A stretch of 64,000 bases of DNA, taken from the NCBI RefSeq assembly GCF_036802865.1, contig NZ_DAIRVK010000003.1, positions 1-64,000 on the forward strand. Reading direction: 5' to 3'. This document shows positions 46,902 to 55,499 of the stretch, one piece after another. The position numbers and the translations under genes are program-made. Each line of letters begins with the position of its first letter. Positions within the stretch are counted from its first letter, which is position 1. The DNA is from Sulfurospirillum sp036802865 (lineage in GTDB: Bacteria; Campylobacterota; Campylobacteria; Campylobacterales; Sulfurospirillaceae). The notes under the pieces were generated by a model. It did no database searches. It was not told the DNA's origin and worked only from the letters and a program-made list of their open reading frames with translations.

Positions 46902-47372
46902 ATGCCAAATGCTTTTTTAACTTTTTTATATTCAGGACTCGCACCAAAAGCTCCAGGAACAGCAGGTTCACTGCTTGCTGTTATCCTTGGTGCTTTGATT
47001 ATTCAATACATTTCTATGGAAACATTGGTACTTTTAACCATTCTGTTTACATTGATGGGCGTTAAACAGATCAACGCATATGAAGCAAGCAGTGGTAACC
47101 ATGATGACAGCCGTATTGTCATTGACGAAGTAGTTGGTGTGTGGATTGCGCTTATTTTAAGCTCAGGAACACTGCAACAGATTTTCTTTAGTTTTGTATT
47201 TTTCCGTATTTTTGACATATGGAAACCTTCATTGATTGGAAAAATTGACCGAAATGTTAAGGGCGGTTGGGGTGTGATGGGTGATGATATGCTAGCAGGA
47301 CTCCTTGCAGGCATCTGCAGCGCAGGAACTTTTCAGCTTTTTGAATACGTCAAAAGTACTCTCTTAAACTAA
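46902..47372 (+). CDS. pgpA: Phosphatidylglycerophosphatase A
   Basis: Dephosphorylates phosphatidylglycerol phosphate in the inner membrane. 156 residues with about four hydrophobic helices and the PgpA signature: GLAPKAPGTAGSL near the N-terminus and DDSRIVIDEVVGVW mid-protein. Follows the sulfurylase-like gene by seven bases, the same order as in Campylobacter. Essential for phosphatidylglycerol synthesis in related bacteria. Confidence 0.93.
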   Translation: MPNAFLTFLYSGLAPKAPGTAGSLLAVILGALIIQYISMETLVLLTILFTLMGVKQINAYEASSGNHDDSRIVIDEVVGVWIALILSSGTLQQIFFSFVFFRIFDIWKPSLIGKIDRNVKGGWGVMGDDMLAGLLAGICSAGTFQLFEYVKSTLLN

Positions 47373-47453
47373 AATATTACTTTTCCGTAATACCATAGCC
47401 ATAAGCGTGATGCAACTATACTTTGAACAGATTTTCTAGGATAAGGATAAACT

Positions 47454-48020
47454 ATGCAACACCTCTTCAAACTGCTTATGGCTATGACTCTTCTTTTCTC
47501 CTTTGCAGAAGCAAAAGAGTTTGTTATCGACAACACGCACTCCAATGTAGGCTTTTCTGTCAAACACATGATGATTTCTAATGTTAAAGGTAATTTTAAT
47601 GCCTATAATGCAGAGATTGATTATGATGCGGCGAAAAAAACATTCAATAAATTGAGTGCAAAAATTGAAGCATCTTCCGTAGATACGGGTATTGCTAAGC
47701 GTGATGAGCATTTACGTAGCGGTGATTTTTTTGATGTGGAAAAATTCAAAACCATTGACTTTGTTATGACTTCGATGAAAGATGATAAAGTGTATGGCAA
47801 ACTAACCATTCATGGCATTACCAAAGATGTTATTTTGGAAAGTACCATTCATGGTGTTGTTAAAGATTTTCAAGGACATCAACGTGTAGGCTTTACCCTA
47901 GAAGGTAAACTAAACCGTAAAGATTTTGGACTAACATGGAATAAAATCTTAGAAGGTGGCGGACTAACGGTAGGCGATACCATCAACATTGCGATCGAAG
48001 TCGAAGCAATCGAATTATAA
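47454..48020 (+). CDS. YceI-family periplasmic lipocalin-like protein
   Basis: 188 residues with an 18-20 residue signal peptide, then a YceI barrel (VIDNTHSNVGFSVKHMMISNVKGNF, KLSAKIEASSVDTGIAKRDEHLRS, VGDTINIAIEVEAIEL). YceI proteins bind isoprenoid quinones or lipids in the periplasm; a polyprenyl ligand is inferred from family. Convergent with yigZ, only one base between the stops. Confidence 0.92.
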   Translation: MQHLFKLLMAMTLLFSFAEAKEFVIDNTHSNVGFSVKHMMISNVKGNFNAYNAEIDYDAAKKTFNKLSAKIEASSVDTGIAKRDEHLRSGDFFDVEKFKTIDFVMTSMKDDKVYGKLTIHGITKDVILESTIHGVVKDFQGHQRVGFTLEGKLNRKDFGLTWNKILEGGGLTVGDTINIAIEVEAIEL

Positions 48021-48021
48021 G

Positions 48022-48609
48022 TTATAAGCGTTTAAATCCGTCGCGTTCAAAAGGCTGGGAGAAGAGTAGAAAATGCTCTTTTTCCCCTTCACTCACCTCT
48101 ATCATCCACATCACTCCATCACTTTCAAATTCTCTTTTGACCACCGTTACCACATGTGTTGTTGTGTAATGCTCAAAACGTGGTACGAGAGAATATTCTG
48201 TTTTAAATGTAAGCATTTCTTTAAAGACAAAAGGGATGAGTTTTGCATGGGCAATAACCTCTTTGGCACTGCTACCATACGCCCGAACCAGTCCACCCGT
48301 CCCTAATTTAATACCTCCAAAATACCGTACGATGAGAAGTCCTGTATTTACCAGTTCCACACCCCGCATGACATTAAGCACGGGCGGACCAGAAGTACCT
48401 TTTGGCTCACCATCGTCGCTGTTGTTTTCTACCACTTGACGGTATTCGTTAAAAAAACGTTTTGCCCAAACAATATGCGCCGCTTTAGGATGTTCATTTT
48501 TGAGTTTTATATGTAACGATTCAAAATCACTTATCGGGCAAAGGTACGCCAAAAATGTCGATTTTTTTTCTTCAACCTCTGCGGTATAAATCTGCTCAAT
48601 CGTCTGCAT
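48022..48609 (-). CDS. YigZ/IMPACT-family protein
   Basis: 195 residues. N-terminal UPF0029 domain with AHIVWAKRFF, SDDGEPKGTSGPPVL and VRYFGGIKLGTGGLVRAYG, then a small C-terminal domain. Relatives include eukaryotic IMPACT; the bacterial role (proposed in translation or stress) is unsettled. Its ATG overlaps the modD stop as TAATG, so it is expressed with the metal locus, possibly only by position. Confidence 0.88.
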   Translation of the reverse strand: MQTIEQIYTAEVEEKKSTFLAYLCPISDFESLHIKLKNEHPKAAHIVWAKRFFNEYRQVVENNSDDGEPKGTSGPPVLNVMRGVELVNTGLLIVRYFGGIKLGTGGLVRAYGSSAKEVIAHAKLIPFVFKEMLTFKTEYSLVPRFEHYTTTHVVTVVKREFESDGVMWMIEVSEGEKEHFLLFSQPFERDGFKRL

Positions 48610-49427
48610 TAAACGCGTTCTATGACCACACGAATATCAGAAGGTTTTGCATGGTATGGCGAAGATGTGACAATAAAATCGACCCCTGTTTTAGCATACG
48701 CAACGATGTTATGCTCCCCAATGCCTCCTGTTGCGGAAAGAAGCAAATGAGGAAACTCCTCTTTAAGTGCCACACAACGCTCTAGTGTTTCAAAGTTCAT
48801 TTTTTCACATTGCAGTATTTGTGTGCCAAGTCTTGCAAAATAATGTGCCTCTTTAAAACTATCCACTTCTACAACAATCTTTTTTTCCAAATACTTCTGT
48901 TTCATTTTGGCAAATTGTACTTCAAATGCCGCGTCACTCTCAAAAAATACACGGTGTTGTTTAAAGACTAAAACAGAGTCATAAAGCCCTAAACGATGAT
49001 GTGCGCCTCCCCCTGCATAAACTGCTTTAAGCGCTAGCTCTTTGGTTCGAGGAAAAATTTTACGTGTGGTTAAAAGCTCTATTTTAGGATTAATCTCGCG
49101 TGCAAGGGTTAGCATCGTATTCGTTTTGGTAGCAATACCACTTAAAAATTCAAGAATATTTTGGCTTACTTTCCATGCTTTATGGGCTGCGTCAGCTCTA
49201 CCATAAGCCTCTAAGATAAGCTCACCTGCTTCAAGTCGATCGCCACACTCTTTATAAGCATGTGTTTCAAGTCCTAGCTTTTGACACATCTCTTTGACAA
49301 ACTCTACACCGCAAAGAACAATAGGCTCTTTGGTAGCAAATGAAATCTTGGCTTTTTTAGACCCAATATCCAATCCCACCGTGGTCATGTCGATTAAACC
49401 GACATCCTCACGTATCATATCCATCAT
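48609..49427 (-). CDS. modD: ModD protein (nicotinate-nucleotide pyrophosphorylase-like) of the molybdenum locus
   Basis: 272 residues, homologous to quinolinate phosphoribosyltransferase (NadC) but of the ModD subgroup found with molybdate transporters. The barrel shows ARAD-like GRADAAHKAW, TRKIFPRTKELALKAVYAGG and LLSATGGIGEHN. The reaction of ModD is not established. Last metal-locus gene; AAGG precedes the start. Distinguished from nadC mainly by context and the GGGAHHRLGL stretch. Confidence 0.85.
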   Translation of the reverse strand: MMDMIREDVGLIDMTTVGLDIGSKKAKISFATKEPIVLCGVEFVKEMCQKLGLETHAYKECGDRLEAGELILEAYGRADAAHKAWKVSQNILEFLSGIATKTNTMLTLAREINPKIELLTTRKIFPRTKELALKAVYAGGGAHHRLGLYDSVLVFKQHRVFFESDAAFEVQFAKMKQKYLEKKIVVEVDSFKEAHYFARLGTQILQCEKMNFETLERCVALKEEFPHLLLSATGGIGEHNIVAYAKTGVDFIVTSSPYHAKPSDIRVVIERV

Positions 49428-49468
49428 ATGAACACCTTTTTATTTTAAAATATTGTAACAAAAATAAA

Positions 49469-50134
49469 CTAAAGTAAATTTTTCTCTTTTTGAAAAAAAT
49501 GCAATGCCATAAAAACAGCCAAAGAGATGACAATCAAAATAGCACATAAAAGTAGAGCCAAACGGTACTCGCCATCAAAAACGGCATTGTAGATGGCAAG
49601 AGAAATGGTATCTGTTTTACCAACAATATTTCCGCCCAGCATCAGGCTAATGCCCACTTCACCTAAAGCTCGTGCTGATGCAATGAGTAAAGCAGCAACC
49701 ACACTTTTTTTAATACAAGGCAAAACAATAAATAGAAATGTATAAAACCTACTTCTGCCACTCATATACGCCGCCTCTTTAATGGCTTTTGGGAAAAGCT
49801 CAATGGCAGACTGTAAAGGCTTTACCATCAAAGGAAGAGCGGCTACAAAACCCGCTAGCACAAGCCCTTTAAAATCAAAGATAAACCGTATGCCCATCGC
49901 ATTAAAATAACTCCCAATCCAACCATGTTTGCCTAACAGAAGCAAAAGTAAAAAACCAATGGCAATAGGAGGGAAAATAAGAGGTAGTGTCACCAGCGTT
50001 TCCAAAAGCCACTTAAAACGAAGTTTTTCGAAGGAGAGAAGGTACGCCAAGGGGATGCCCAATAAGACTAAAAGCAGTGCTACCACACTTATGGTTTTCA
50101 GGCTTAGCACCAGCGGATGCCAAACCTGAACCAT
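49469..50134 (-). CDS. Molybdate/tungstate-type ABC permease, second copy
   Basis: 221 residues, five to six hydrophobic helices, with the ABC permease EAA loop IKEAAYMSGRSRFYTFLFIVLP and LPLIFPPIAIGFLLLL. ModB-like but distinct from the other permease in the operon (gene 51710-52411). The start is taken as the ATG two bases after the binding-protein stop; upstream in-frame ATGs lie within that gene. With the preceding binding protein it forms a second transporter set that lacks its own ATPase. Confidence 0.82.
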   Translation of the reverse strand: MVQVWHPLVLSLKTISVVALLLVLLGIPLAYLLSFEKLRFKWLLETLVTLPLIFPPIAIGFLLLLLLGKHGWIGSYFNAMGIRFIFDFKGLVLAGFVAALPLMVKPLQSAIELFPKAIKEAAYMSGRSRFYTFLFIVLPCIKKSVVAALLIASARALGEVGISLMLGGNIVGKTDTISLAIYNAVFDGEYRLALLLCAILIVISLAVFMALHFFQKEKNLL

Positions 50135-50135
50135 C

Positions 50136-50846
50136 TCAAAGCCCATATTTGACAAATATTTCCTTAGCTTTGGGGGTATTCAAAAAAGTAATAAATTCTT
50201 GACATGCTTTGTCTGCTTCACATGTTGCTAAACTTCCCGCTACAATCTCGATTTTAGTATAGTATTCTTGTGGAATTTCAATGTATCCACCTATCTTTTC
50301 ACCGCTATCGAGTGCTGAAGTGAGATTCATAATGCCAACATCAACCTCATGCGTGCTCACATAAGAATTTACTTGGGGTACCGTAGCGACGAACATCAAT
50401 TTTTCTTTGACACTGTCGTAAAGCTTAGCATTGTGTAAAAATTCTATGCCCGCATCGCCGTATATGGCTTTTTTAGCTTCAGGCATTGCAATGGATTTAA
50501 TTGTGTCATTTTTTAAATCTTCCACGCTATGCAAAGTCACACCTTTAGCATAGGCAATCACAGCTTTTCCAAGCCCTAGTGTCTGATAATGACGAAAGGA
50601 AAGCTCATTTTGCTTTTCTAAGAATTTTTGATCGGCAATCACTAAAGAAATTTCCATTTGCTTAGCATGCGCAAAAATTTGCGCCATATTGCCATACATT
50701 GCATCCACATTGGCATGATTTTCGGCATACGCTTTGAGTACCTCTTGCATGGGTTTTTTATACCCTGCGCCTACAGCAATTTTAAGATCGTCTGCAAAAG
50801 TGTTGCTTAAAAGAACAAAAATAACGAACAAAAATACGTTTTTCAC
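50136..50846 (-). CDS. ModA-like periplasmic binding protein, divergent second copy
   Basis: 236 residues; signal peptide MKNVFLFVIFVLLSNTFA. A type II periplasmic binding fold that resembles ModA overall (AVGAGYKKPMQEVL, MPEAKKAIYGDAG, FLNTPKAKEIFVKYGL). The ASG tripeptide used by ModA to hold the oxyanion is replaced (MYGNMAQI). It could bind tungstate or another oxyanion; ligand unknown. Ten bases after modC and immediately before the second permease. Confidence 0.8.
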   Translation of the reverse strand: MKNVFLFVIFVLLSNTFADDLKIAVGAGYKKPMQEVLKAYAENHANVDAMYGNMAQIFAHAKQMEISLVIADQKFLEKQNELSFRHYQTLGLGKAVIAYAKGVTLHSVEDLKNDTIKSIAMPEAKKAIYGDAGIEFLHNAKLYDSVKEKLMFVATVPQVNSYVSTHEVDVGIMNLTSALDSGEKIGGYIEIPQEYYTKIEIVAGSLATCEADKACQEFITFLNTPKAKEIFVKYGL

Positions 50847-50855
50847 CTTCTCTCC

Positions 50856-51713
50856 TTACGTTAGCCTTTGAATCATAGGTGCAAAAGCTTTTGTTCCTAT
50901 ACTCACCACATCGCCTACCTGCAAATCTTTTGCTTCGCTCTCATCCAGAACTACTTCTACAATTTGTTGTCCAATAGCGACAATAGCAATAAAAATAACA
51001 TCCACTTTAACAATGTCTAAAAGTTCACCCTCAAAAGAAAATTTTTGGCTTCCTTGTGTGCGAAGAAGCACACTTTTGGCATCACCATCTTGCAGCACTT
51101 TTCCTTGGGAAAGCACTACTACACGGGAACTGAGACGGTAAATTTCACTGGGATCATGACTCACCATCATTGTTGTCGTGCCAAATTTTTTGTGCAAAGT
51201 TAATATTTCATGTTGCAGTTTATTGCGCATAAGCGGATCAAGCGCAGAGAGTGGTTCATCCATCAAAAGAAGTTTGGGGCGATTCATCATTGCTCGGCAC
51301 AAACTCACTCTTTGTTTTTGACCACCCGACAACGTAGCAGGTTTACGACTTGATAACTCAAGAAGTTCCGTCAAATCCAAAAGTTGCTTGGCAAGCTCTT
51401 TGTCTTTGCGGACAAACAGTAGATTATCTAAAACACTCATGTTAGGGAAAAGTGCGTAGTCTTGAAAAACAAAGCCGATGCCTCGTTGTTGCGGTGCAAG
51501 AGAATGCGTTTCATCTAACCACACCTCATCATCAACTTTTATCGCTCCTTTGGCACTCTCAAGTCCTGCAAGAATGCGAAGCAGTGTCGTTTTACCACTG
51601 CCGCTTTGCCCCGAAAGTGCCACAAAGCTTTGAGAACTTATGTCAAGATTAATGGACAAATCCATTTTGCCCAGTGACCCTAAAAGCTCTTTAGAGACGT
51701 CGATTTTTATCAT
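50856..51713 (-). CDS. modC: Molybdate ABC transporter ATP-binding protein
   Basis: 285 residues. Walker A GQSGSGKTT, Q-loop FVFQDYALFP, signature LSGGQKQRVSLCRAMM, Walker B LLMDEPLSALD, and a C-terminal TOBE/Mop-like regulatory region. The only ATPase of the locus, so it probably energises both permeases. ATGA overlap with modB upstream. Confidence 0.93.
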   Translation of the reverse strand: MIKIDVSKELLGSLGKMDLSINLDISSQSFVALSGQSGSGKTTLLRILAGLESAKGAIKVDDEVWLDETHSLAPQQRGIGFVFQDYALFPNMSVLDNLLFVRKDKELAKQLLDLTELLELSSRKPATLSGGQKQRVSLCRAMMNRPKLLLMDEPLSALDPLMRNKLQHEILTLHKKFGTTTMMVSHDPSEIYRLSSRVVVLSQGKVLQDGDAKSVLLRTQGSQKFSFEGELLDIVKVDVIFIAIVAIGQQIVEVVLDESEAKDLQVGDVVSIGTKAFAPMIQRLT

Positions 51714-52411
51714 GAAAGTCCTCCCAAATGGTGATTCTGTTTACGATTAAAAATATACACCAAAAGAAGAACCAAAAAACTAATCAAAACCATAATGCCA
51801 CTGTAAATATGAGCGCTGGTATAATCCATAATTTCAACCAATTCATACACAGCAATAGAAGCGGTTTTCGTTTGACTCGGAATACTTCCACCCACCATCA
51901 AAACAACACCAAATTCGCCCACTGTATGAGCAAATGTAATCACAATTGCGGTCATTAAAGAAGGCTTTATATTTGGAAGCGCTACGCACAAAAGTGTTTT
52001 AAGCTTACTTTTACCCGCAATATAAGAAGCCTCCAGCATATTCTTAGGCAATGCCTCAAAACCACCTTGCAAGGGCTGAACCATAAAAGGAAGGGAATAA
52101 AAACAACTCGCTATAACAAGACCTGTGAAGTTAAAAACCAATTTTATCCCAAAAACATCTTGAAAAAAACGTCCGAGGGGAGAGTGAAATGAGAGGGAAT
52201 AAAGAATGTAAAAACCTAAAACAGAAGGAGGCAAAACAATCGGCAGTGCTGTAATGGCTTCAAAAATAGGTTTAAACCGAGACTTACTTTGCGATAAATT
52301 CCATGCTAAAAATAAAGAAACAATGAAGAGAATCGCGGTGGTAATGGATGCCAATTTAAACGAGATCAAAAAAGGAGTGAATTCCAATGCCATCAACTTT
52401 TCAAGCATCAT
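51710..52411 (-). CDS. modB: Molybdate ABC transporter permease
   Basis: 233 residues, about five helices. EAA loop around MLEASYIAGKSKLKTLLCVALPNIKPSL and LPIVLPPSVLGFYIL, typical ModB. Two adjacent ATGs (52411, 52408) follow GGAGG, favouring a start here over an in-frame codon further upstream inside the mop gene. Overlaps mop and modC. Confidence 0.93.
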   Translation of the reverse strand: MMLEKLMALEFTPFLISFKLASITTAILFIVSLFLAWNLSQSKSRFKPIFEAITALPIVLPPSVLGFYILYSLSFHSPLGRFFQDVFGIKLVFNFTGLVIASCFYSLPFMVQPLQGGFEALPKNMLEASYIAGKSKLKTLLCVALPNIKPSLMTAIVITFAHTVGEFGVVLMVGGSIPSQTKTASIAVYELVEIMDYTSAHIYSGIMVLISFLVLLLVYIFNRKQNHHLGGLS

Positions 52412-52802
52412 TGACCTCCAAGACAAAAAGCTCACTTGCTTTCATCAGTAAGGTCACATCATCACCGCTTTGTAGATTCATCCGTTCGCAAGAAGAGCGT
52501 GTAATAAAGCTTTGCATCTCATTTTCGTTGACGTGTAAGAGAATACTGCTGAGTAATTTTCCGTTTTCAATACTTTTAATAGTCGCTTGAAGCTGATTAG
52601 AATAGCTCAATTCTCCGCTCATATTTTTTGCAATTGCTACATGGGAAGGCTTGATGCCAAGAGTTACATGAGCGTTTATATGTAACCCTTTGGGTAAATC
52701 AAGTCCCATCATTTTAAGCTTACTTCCTGCACACTCAAAAGAGATGATGTGCAGGTTCTGCTCGCCTTCAATCTGTGTCACAATGGCACTGAGTCTATTC
52801 AT
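52401..52802 (-). CDS. mop: Mop-type TOBE-domain molybdopterin/oxyanion-binding protein
   Basis: 133 residues with two TOBE-like segments, the first showing the ModC-type LGIKPSHVAIAKN and the second GELSYSNQLQATIKSIENG to the end. Such small proteins bind molybdate or tungstate, for storage or sensing. It overlaps modA upstream by eight bases and modB downstream by eleven, placing it firmly in the operon. Confidence 0.83.
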   Translation of the reverse strand: MNRLSAIVTQIEGEQNLHIISFECAGSKLKMMGLDLPKGLHINAHVTLGIKPSHVAIAKNMSGELSYSNQLQATIKSIENGKLLSSILLHVNENEMQSFITRSSCERMNLQSGDDVTLLMKASELFVLEVNDA

Positions 52803-53544
52803 TGACTAAATATCCATAGTTTTTAAAGACCGCTTTGGCTTTAGCACTTAAGACAAAATCATAAAACGCTTTGGCTTCAGCATTGTTCTCTGCTTGTTTT
52901 AAAAGAACGATACCTTGAGCAATGGGTGTATACAATTTTGGATCAACATCTACCCATTGAACACCTTTTTTATACTCTTTCATTTTGTCACTGTAAAAAG
53001 CAGATGCATTTACAAAACCAACATCAGCCGCCGTAAGAGAAAACTGTAACGCTTGACCAATACTGTCACCTTGAACCAATTTTGGCTCCACTTTTTCAAA
53101 GAGTTTTGCATTTTTAAATGCCTCAATACTCGCAGTTCCATACGGCGCTGTTTTAGGATTTGCGATCGCTACTTTTTCTACTTTTGGATCATCCAGTACC
53201 GCAATACCTTTGCTTAAATCAAGACCTTTAACACTGACCATTGCTAAAGCGCCACTTGCGTATACAACGGGTTTTGTTATTGCAATTTTTTCAGCATAAA
53301 GATTCTCAGGAAAGCCCATATCAGCACTTAAAAAAAGATCGAAGGGTGCGCCACTTTTGATTTGTGTCGTAAATTTACCACTGGCACCTAAAACGGTGTT
53401 GACTTTAGTATTAGGGTTTGTTTTGGCAAACTCAGTTTTAAAGACTTCGATGACATCGCTAAGATTTGCGGCAACCGCAACACTGATCTCTCCTGCAACT
53501 AAAGATACTGATAACACCGCACTCACTAATAATAATTTTAACAT
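52795..53544 (-). CDS. modA: Molybdate-binding periplasmic protein
   Basis: 249 residues; signal peptide MLKLLLVSAVLSVSLVAG. ModA features: AANLSDVIEVFKTEF, TVLGASGKFTTQIKSGAPFDLFLSAD (Ser contacts to the oxyanion), and PYGTASIEAFKN. Captures molybdate, and possibly tungstate, for ModBC. Fifteen bases after modE. Confidence 0.94.
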   Translation of the reverse strand: MLKLLLVSAVLSVSLVAGEISVAVAANLSDVIEVFKTEFAKTNPNTKVNTVLGASGKFTTQIKSGAPFDLFLSADMGFPENLYAEKIAITKPVVYASGALAMVSVKGLDLSKGIAVLDDPKVEKVAIANPKTAPYGTASIEAFKNAKLFEKVEPKLVQGDSIGQALQFSLTAADVGFVNASAFYSDKMKEYKKGVQWVDVDPKLYTPIAQGIVLLKQAENNAEAKAFYDFVLSAKAKAVFKNYGYLVNE

Positions 53545-53559
53545 AACGACTCCTTTAGA

Positions 53560-54339
53560 TTATTTTCCGATTAAGATACTACTGGATTTAATGATGGCAC
53601 AAACACGCGAACCAATTCCAAGCCCTAAAGCTCTTACCGATTCAGCGGTAATAGTAGAAACCACAACGTCATTTTGTCCGATATCAACACTGACCTGAGC
53701 ATTGACTTCGCCAAGTTTAATGTCCGTTACCATGCCTACGAGTTTATTGCGTGCACTGGTTGCAATACTGAGCTCATTTGAGATAAGAACAGAAGACGCT
53801 TTGATGATACCCACCACTTCATCGCCAATTTCAAGACCCAATTCTTCAACCGCACTGTTCGTGATCGTAGAGACTAAAATAACACCACTTTTAAGCACAA
53901 TATGCACTTCTGCATTGACTTTTGCCTGTTTGATCTCGCCGACTTTTCCCATCAGCTGATTACGTGCACTGATTTGCATAGCAATCCTTTGTATGTGTTT
54001 TAAACTGTTCATTTCAAAATCACCCATTGTCGAAAGACGATTTAAAAACCTCTCATACTCTTTTTTTAAAACGCTATAGTTGGCAACAACTTCACATCCA
54101 AGAAGCGTAAGCGTTGTCCCCCCTCCTCCACTACCACCTGTAACACGCACAACCAGAGGGTTATGGGAGAGATTATTCATCGTGTCAACCGCTTCCCATG
54201 CCGCTTTGTAACTAAGGCCTACGCGCTTAGCCGCACTGCTAATTGAGCCTGTTTCAGCAATCGCTTCGAGAAGTCTAATGCGCTTTTCCAAAAGAGCGGG
54301 CTTGTCAAAACTCATTACCCCAGAGGCAATCCCTTCCAT
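53560..54339 (-). CDS. modE: Molybdate-responsive regulator ModE
   Basis: 259 residues, full-length form: N-terminal winged helix (LEKRIRLLEAIAETGSISSAAKRVGLSYKAAWEAVD) with the GGSGGGGTTLT turn, followed by two Mop domains (SARNQLMGKVGEIKQAKVNAEV and SARNKLVGMVTDIKLGEVNAQV) that dimerise on molybdate. In E. coli it represses mod genes when Mo is plentiful. It heads the operon it probably controls; TATAACG-type sites lie just upstream. Confidence 0.95.
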   Translation of the reverse strand: MEGIASGVMSFDKPALLEKRIRLLEAIAETGSISSAAKRVGLSYKAAWEAVDTMNNLSHNPLVVRVTGGSGGGGTTLTLLGCEVVANYSVLKKEYERFLNRLSTMGDFEMNSLKHIQRIAMQISARNQLMGKVGEIKQAKVNAEVHIVLKSGVILVSTITNSAVEELGLEIGDEVVGIIKASSVLISNELSIATSARNKLVGMVTDIKLGEVNAQVSVDIGQNDVVVSTITAESVRALGLGIGSRVCAIIKSSSILIGK

Positions 54340-54363
54340 ATAAGTTCCTTATGTATAAAAAGT

Positions 54364-54429
54364 ATATAACGGTAGACCTGCATTAAATATTTTGAGCATT
54401 ATAACGTTATTACCTTAACTGTTATAACG
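54364..54429. promoter_or_regulatory. Candidate ModE operators upstream of modE
   Basis: Three copies of TATAACG (within 54364-54371, 54399-54406, 54422-54429), with an inverted CGTTAT at 54405-54410. CGTTAT and ATAACG frame a 25-base site (54405-54429) matching the E. coli ModE layout of CGTTAT and ATAACG about 12 bases apart. It lies 66-90 bases before modE, in the 206-base gap shared with the divergent carboxypeptidase gene. Confidence 0.55.
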
Positions 54430-54545
54430 CTTTATGTTTAATTTTTCATCTTTTGAACCAAAGTGGCTATTTTAGCCATTTTCAAAGGGAGTTTTTAAGA
54501 AACTTTTACTAAAATGAAAAAAACAAATTCTTAAAAAAGAGCAGC

Positions 54546-55466
54546 ATGACACAAAAAATTTTATCGCTTATCTGCGGCGCATGTATTATTTCAACTTCAC
54601 TTAGCGCAGCTTATCTTGACAAAGAGACTGCGGATCGTATTAAACGTAACACCGATTCTATCATTGCAAAAGACTTAACAACCAAACAACTGATATTTGC
54701 CAAAGATGAGCAAAAAATCAACCAACCTGCAAGTTTAACAAAGATTATGACAGCAATGTTGGCGATTGAGAGTGGCCGAATGAATGAGGTAGTAACGATT
54801 ACCCGTGAAATGATCCAAGTCGAACCTACCAAAGCGGGTCTTAGAGTAGGTGAAAAATTTTACTTACGTGATCTTGTCAAAGCAGCGATGGTCATGTCAG
54901 CGAACGATGCGGCTATGAGTATAGGTGTATTTTTGGGTGATGGCGATGTCGATAAATTTGTAGGAATGATGAACAGAAAAGCAAAAGCAATTGGGATGAG
55001 AAATACAAACTTTACCAATCCGTGTGGCTTTGACAGTAGCAATTTTGGCAATCATTACTCTACAGCACTTGATCTTTTAAACCTCAGTGAATATGCTATC
55101 AAAAACAGTGCTTTCAACGATATGGCAAAACTAAAACGTCATGATTTTAAAGCTATCAATACCAAAAGAGGCTATGCCGCTTACACACACAATAAACTTC
55201 TTAACAACTATAAATACGCAGTAGGAATTAAAACAGGTTACACGCAAAAAGCGGGTCCATGTCTGATTGCGAGAGCCAAAAAAGACGATAAAGATATCCT
55301 TGTAGTAATGCTCAACTCTGAACACAGATGGAACGACATTAAAACCATTTTTGAAGATGTTTTGCCGGATATAACAGAAACAAGAACGGCTAAAAAAGTC
55401 ATTGCCCCTTCTAAAAACAGCAAGAAAACAGCCTCTACCAAGAAAAAAGCACATAAAATAGCTTAA
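54546..55466 (+). CDS. dacA: D-alanyl-D-alanine carboxypeptidase (PBP5/6-like, SxxK family)
   Basis: 306 residues; signal peptide to about residue 21. Serine penicillin-binding motifs: Ser63-x-x-Lys66 in PASLTKIM, Ser118-x-Asn120 in SANDAAM, and KTG in GIKTGYT. Trims the terminal D-Ala of peptidoglycan stem peptides. Lacks the long C-terminal domain of E. coli DacA and ends in a Lys-rich tail. A strong terminator overlaps its stop codon. Confidence 0.93.
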   Translation: MTQKILSLICGACIISTSLSAAYLDKETADRIKRNTDSIIAKDLTTKQLIFAKDEQKINQPASLTKIMTAMLAIESGRMNEVVTITREMIQVEPTKAGLRVGEKFYLRDLVKAAMVMSANDAAMSIGVFLGDGDVDKFVGMMNRKAKAIGMRNTNFTNPCGFDSSNFGNHYSTALDLLNLSEYAIKNSAFNDMAKLKRHDFKAINTKRGYAAYTHNKLLNNYKYAVGIKTGYTQKAGPCLIARAKKDDKDILVVMLNSEHRWNDIKTIFEDVLPDITETRTAKKVIAPSKNSKKTASTKKKAHKIA

Positions 55467-55488
55467 GGCTTGTCTTTTGACAAGCCTT
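55465..55488 (+). terminator. Terminator of the D,D-carboxypeptidase gene
   Basis: Perfect 10-bp stem AAGGCTTGTC/GACAAGCCTT with TTTT loop and a following TTTAGTCTTCTTC. The stop codon's last bases are in the stem. May also end proC reading in from the other side. Confidence 0.8.
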
Positions 55489-55499
55489 TTAGTCTTCTT

